DNA of 6,536 bases, taken from positions 1-6,536 of the forward strand of contig NZ_URFY01000097.1 of the NCBI RefSeq assembly GCF_900547205.1, in the 5' to 3' direction. Below are positions 3,667-6,536 of the stretch, in pieces. Origin of the DNA: an uncultured Bacteroides sp. GTDB taxonomy: Bacteria; Bacteroidota; Bacteroidia; Bacteroidales; Bacteroidaceae. A program made the position numbers and the translations under genes. Position 1 is the first letter of the stretch; every line of letters begins with the position of its first letter. The notes beneath the pieces were generated by a model. That model was not told where the DNA came from, made no database searches, and saw only the letters and a list, made by a program, of their open reading frames with translations.

Positions 3667-6536
3667 TTAGGCTGCATCATCAACAGCCGGTATCGGCTGT
3701 TGATCGACTTGTTTCAAGGATTCGTCAATCCTATTCTGCAACTCTGAACATTCCTGTTTCAATGCAGAAAGTTCACCTGACTTGTTCCATTGTCTTGCCA
3801 CAATCTGTTGTAGTGTGGGCAATTCGTTTGCTAATTTTTCAATCTGTTGTTGTTGACGGTTTATCAATGCAGGTATTTTTTCAAGGGTTGTCTTTGGATA
3901 GTCGGCTGATTCTGTAAAACTAAGTGGTAAAGCGCCCGACAAGCCACACTTATATTTCAATCCGCTTAAACCCTCAACATAGAAAGTATTTCTGTCAAAA
4001 GAACCGGAGAAATTATACTCACTACGAACTGATAAATTCTGATTCATGTAATGTCCGATGGTTTTCCAATCCTCACCTCTGTAACGTTTTGCAATAACGT
4101 GTAACTCCTGACCATATTCTTTCGATGTAGCCTGCTGCATACCAATGATGGAAATTTCCCGTGCTTCCTTGTATTCAGTGATATATCGCCAATCTTCGGA
4201 CATTCTCCGTTTGTTTTCTTCGGCATTTTCAATATCCTGCAAGTTTTGGGCTATCTTTCGTTCAGCTCTGTAACGTTCTTTGTTGAATATAGCCTGCTCT
4301 TTTTCCAACTGCATAATCTTATTATCCAGTTTGGTTTTGTTCAGTAAGTCCGTATTTCCTGATAAGACGGCTACAAACTCGGCAAAGTTCATTCCGTTGT
4401 TTTCGTCCATGCTGTCCTCGTCAATCTTGCGGACAGCTACCGTACCGTTGTTTATCTGATTGATAAACATTTGCTTGTTCTTTAAAAGATTGAACTTGTA
4501 AGCATCAAGCGTTTTTTCCGTACCATAAATGATTACATCGACAATGTTGTTTCCCCACAATTTTACGGTATTGCCCTTGCGGACAGCCCGACCATTGCGC
4601 TGCTCTAAATCTGCGGGCCGCCAAGGTACATCAATATGATGGACTGCCACAGCCCTTTTCTGCGCATTTACGCCAGTACCCAACATGGAAGTAGAGCCAA
4701 AAATAACCCGTATCGTCCCGTTGTTCATGTCTTCAATCATCCGCTTTCTTGCCTTTTCGGTCTTTGCGGTCTGAATGAATTGTATCTCACTGGCGGGTAT
4801 GCCTAATTCTACAAGCTTCTCCTTAATGTCCGAATAGATGTTCCATTGATTAGGCTTATATACGCTTAAATCGCTGAAAACAAACTGTGTGCCCTTGTTT
4901 TCCATAGAGCGCATATAATAGTCATAGATGGTCGCTGCACAGCGTGAAGCTTTGTTTGCAGGGTCGTCACTGAATTTGTCGCCTAATAAGCGCATATCAA
5001 GAGCCATTTTTCTTGCGACATCCGTAGCAATCAACATTTTGGCTTGATCTAAATTTTCAGGTGCTTGGTAATCCAGTCCCAAATCCTCCCAGTTTCCGCT
5101 GTTAGCGAATGAAAGCAAACGTCCAATCATTTCTTCTTGCTCTATGGTGGGGGCATTGGATAAGAATCTCACATTCTTCTCGGGGACATCAAGATTCATC
5201 ATTTCTGCCGTGCGATAATCAGTGATTTCTCGGAGGAATGCAGCCAATTCCGGTACTTTGATGTAAGTGCGGAAACGCTCCTTGCGCCTGATAGAACCTG
5301 TAACAGTCAGCTCATAATCGGTTGTCTTTTGGGTGAATATGGCTGCCCAAGCATCAAAGCAACTGATTTTCTGCCGTTGGAGTTCCTGCGGTCGCAAATA
5401 TTTAAAAAGAACATAAAGTTCGGTTAAGGCATTCACTATAACCGTGCCGGAAAGGAATGTAGCCCCTAAATCCTTGCCTGTGCGGTTTTGAATGTCTCGT
5501 ATAGCTACCATCAGATTCATAGCCCTTTGTGAGCCTTTGGTGTTTCCGATGCCTGCTACTCTTGTATGTCGGGTTTGAAACATAGCGTTTTTGAAAACTT
5601 GACATTCATCAACAAAAATATGATCGATACCCATTGAATGAAAATCCATGCTTTCATCTTTCTTGCTTTCAATCTTTGACCGTAGCATGGATAGACTGGC
5701 TTTCAAATTCTGCTGTCTGACTTCAAGTCCTTTAAGCATCTTCCTACTGCGCCATTTCATACCTGAATCTTCCAAAGCTTGTAAAGAACGCTCTACATCC
5801 CTTAATTCTTGATTGAATATATCCATAATCGTTTCATCTGACTGCGGTATCTTGGAAAATTGGTCATATGTCAGAATGATACATGACCAGTTTGAGTTTT
5901 TTATCTTAGAAAACAGTTCTTGCCTGTTTGCAGGTGTAAAGTCCTCTTTGCCCGGATAGAGCAGTTTGGCTGTCGGATATGCCTTTCTGAAACAGTCGGC
6001 AATCTCATGAATATTGGCTTTCAATCCGATAATAAGCGGTTTCTGCACCAGCCCTAAACGCTTCATTTCATAAGCAGCCACACACATGACCATTGTCTTG
6101 CCTGCGCCTACCTCATGCCAGCACACACCGCCACCGTTCTGCTTAATCATCCAAACAGCATCTTTCTGTGAGGGGTAGAGGTCGTTGTAAGGGAATTGTT
6201 CAAAAGACAGATTGGGAAAAGTCTGTGTCGAACCGTCATAATGAGGTCTGACATAACAGTTGAAACGTTCGTTATACAGACTTACTAATTCATCACGTAC
6301 AGCGATGGGTTGATTGTCAAGCCATACATTAAACTTACTTCTGATATCCTGTATCTTGCCGGATGCTTCTTGTATGGCTTCATCGTCAGGTACTCTTACA
6401 CGTTCACCGTTCCGTGATATTTCTTTGGTTATTTCGGGTACTGTGTCCTGCAAAGCATGAACCATTAAGTCCTCCCCGTTGTAATTAACGTGAGTTCGAT
6501 ATAACTTAAAACAGTGTAAGTTGCCTGTCCTTGATA
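3667..6536 (-). CDS. ICE-type SNF2-like helicase/N6-methylase, C-terminal part (cut by window)
   Basis: The frame runs from the window edge to a TAA at 3667-3669. The first ATG (6465) would give 932 residues, but the 23 codons upstream are open and read like protein of this family (NLHCFKLYRTHVNYNGEDL before MVHALQDTVPEI), so that ATG is internal and the gene continues past 6536. Residues counted from M at 6465: EVGAGKT (118-124) is Walker A; DECQ (286-289) is motif II; SGT (339-341) motif III; FVFSDLS (528-534) motif IV; GTGVNAQ (596-602) motif V; QRNGRAVRKGN (622-632) motif VI with the arginine finger. Two charged, probably coiled-coil stretches follow (about 705-760 and 860-920). Family members on Bacteroidales ICEs are near 1900-2000 residues with an N6-adenine methylase domain in the N-terminal half (known family, from memory). 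The role is presumed to be DNA remodelling or modification during ICE transfer or maintenance. Base composition is richer in G+C than the left genes. Confidence 0.88.
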   Translation of the reverse strand, partial: SRTGNLHCFKLYRTHVNYNGEDLMVHALQDTVPEITKEISRNGERVRVPDDEAIQEASGKIQDIRSKFNVWLDNQPIAVRDELVSLYNERFNCYVRPHYDGSTQTFPNLSFEQFPYNDLYPSQKDAVWMIKQNGGGVCWHEVGAGKTMVMCVAAYEMKRLGLVQKPLIIGLKANIHEIADCFRKAYPTAKLLYPGKEDFTPANRQELFSKIKNSNWSCIILTYDQFSKIPQSDETIMDIFNQELRDVERSLQALEDSGMKWRSRKMLKGLEVRQQNLKASLSMLRSKIESKKDESMDFHSMGIDHIFVDECQVFKNAMFQTRHTRVAGIGNTKGSQRAMNLMVAIRDIQNRTGKDLGATFLSGTVIVNALTELYVLFKYLRPQELQRQKISCFDAWAAIFTQKTTDYELTVTGSIRRKERFRTYIKVPELAAFLREITDYRTAEMMNLDVPEKNVRFLSNAPTIEQEEMIGRLLSFANSGNWEDLGLDYQAPENLDQAKMLIATDVARKMALDMRLLGDKFSDDPANKASRCAATIYDYYMRSMENKGTQFVFSDLSVYKPNQWNIYSDIKEKLVELGIPASEIQFIQTAKTEKARKRMIEDMNNGTIRVIFGSTSMLGTGVNAQKRAVAVHHIDVPWRPADLEQRNGRAVRKGNTVKLWGNNIVDVIIYGTEKTLDAYKFNLLKNKQMFINQINNGTVAVRKIDEDSMDENNGMNFAEFVAVLSGNTDLLNKTKLDNKIMQLEKEQAIFNKERYRAERKIAQNLQDIENAEENKRRMSEDWRYITEYKEAREISIIGMQQATSKEYGQELHVIAKRYRGEDWKTIGHYMNQNLSVRSEYNFSGSFDRNTFYVEGLSGLKYKCGLSGALPLSFTESADYPKTTLEKIPALINRQQQQIEKLANELPTLQQIVARQWNKSGELSALKQECSELQNRIDESLKQVDQQPIPAVDDAA
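3679..3704. repeat. Perfect 11-bp palindrome in the last helicase codons
   Basis: ATCAACAGCCG (3679-3689) and CGGCTGTTGAT (3694-3704) are exact inverse complements around a 4-base loop. It lies within the helicase coding sequence, encoding the residues around QQPIPAVDD, and ends nine bases before the stop codon. There is no T-run, so it is not a standard terminator. With the hairpin at 3608-3639 it makes a pair of stems flanking the stop codon. Confidence 0.5.

Noticed and set aside
5402..5605. Open frame of 67 codons within the helicase gene
   Set aside because: It is an alternative frame on the same strand as the helicase, covering its motif II-III region; no independent support.

Overview
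The window looks like Bacteroidota DNA, most likely Bacteroidales. Three things suggest this: a Crp/Fnr regulator of the short Bacteroidota type, an intergenic promoter matching the Bacteroides -33/-7 pattern (TTG, 20 bases, TAnnTTTG), and a large helicase of the kind carried by CTnDOT-like integrative conjugative elements (ICEs). The organism call rests on recognising families; no database search was possible.

Left part (1-2924, + strand, visibly AT-rich). A Crp/Fnr-family regulator is followed, after a 73-base gap holding a good Bacteroides-type promoter, by a two-gene unit. The first gene is a PLP-dependent alpha-oxoamine synthase, the family that condenses an acyl thioester with an amino acid (AONS, KBL, serine palmitoyltransferase, CqsA). 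The second is an Acg-like FMN nitroreductase homologue with a likely signal peptide. The two genes overlap by 8 bases, so they are probably co-translated. The simplest reading is a small lipid or small-molecule cassette controlled by the neighbouring regulator; the product cannot be told from sequence.

Middle part (2925-3666, no convincing protein gene). A long hairpin with T-runs on both sides (2955-3004) separates the left unit from the convergent helicase gene and should stop transcription from both directions. It is followed by about 640 bases with an unusual density of inverted repeats (3063-3132, 3139-3176, 3359-3461, 3488-3521, 3608-3639) and a chain of three micro-ORFs joined by ATGA overlaps. 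This is the least explained part of the window. It could be a structured RNA, a transfer-related site, or the long structured 3' region of the helicase transcript.

Right part (3667-6536, - strand, visibly richer in G+C). This is the C-terminal part of a very large SNF2-like helicase of the Bacteroidales ICE helicase/N6-adenine methylase family. All expected helicase motifs are present. The frame stays open past the first ATG (6465) to the window edge, so the gene is cut by the window and its N-terminal part, expected to hold the methylase domain, lies beyond position 6536. Taken together, the window probably shows an ICE backbone gene beside an AT-rich accessory cassette. Whether the cassette is ICE cargo or flanking chromosome cannot be decided here, because no integrase or confirmed attachment site is visible.
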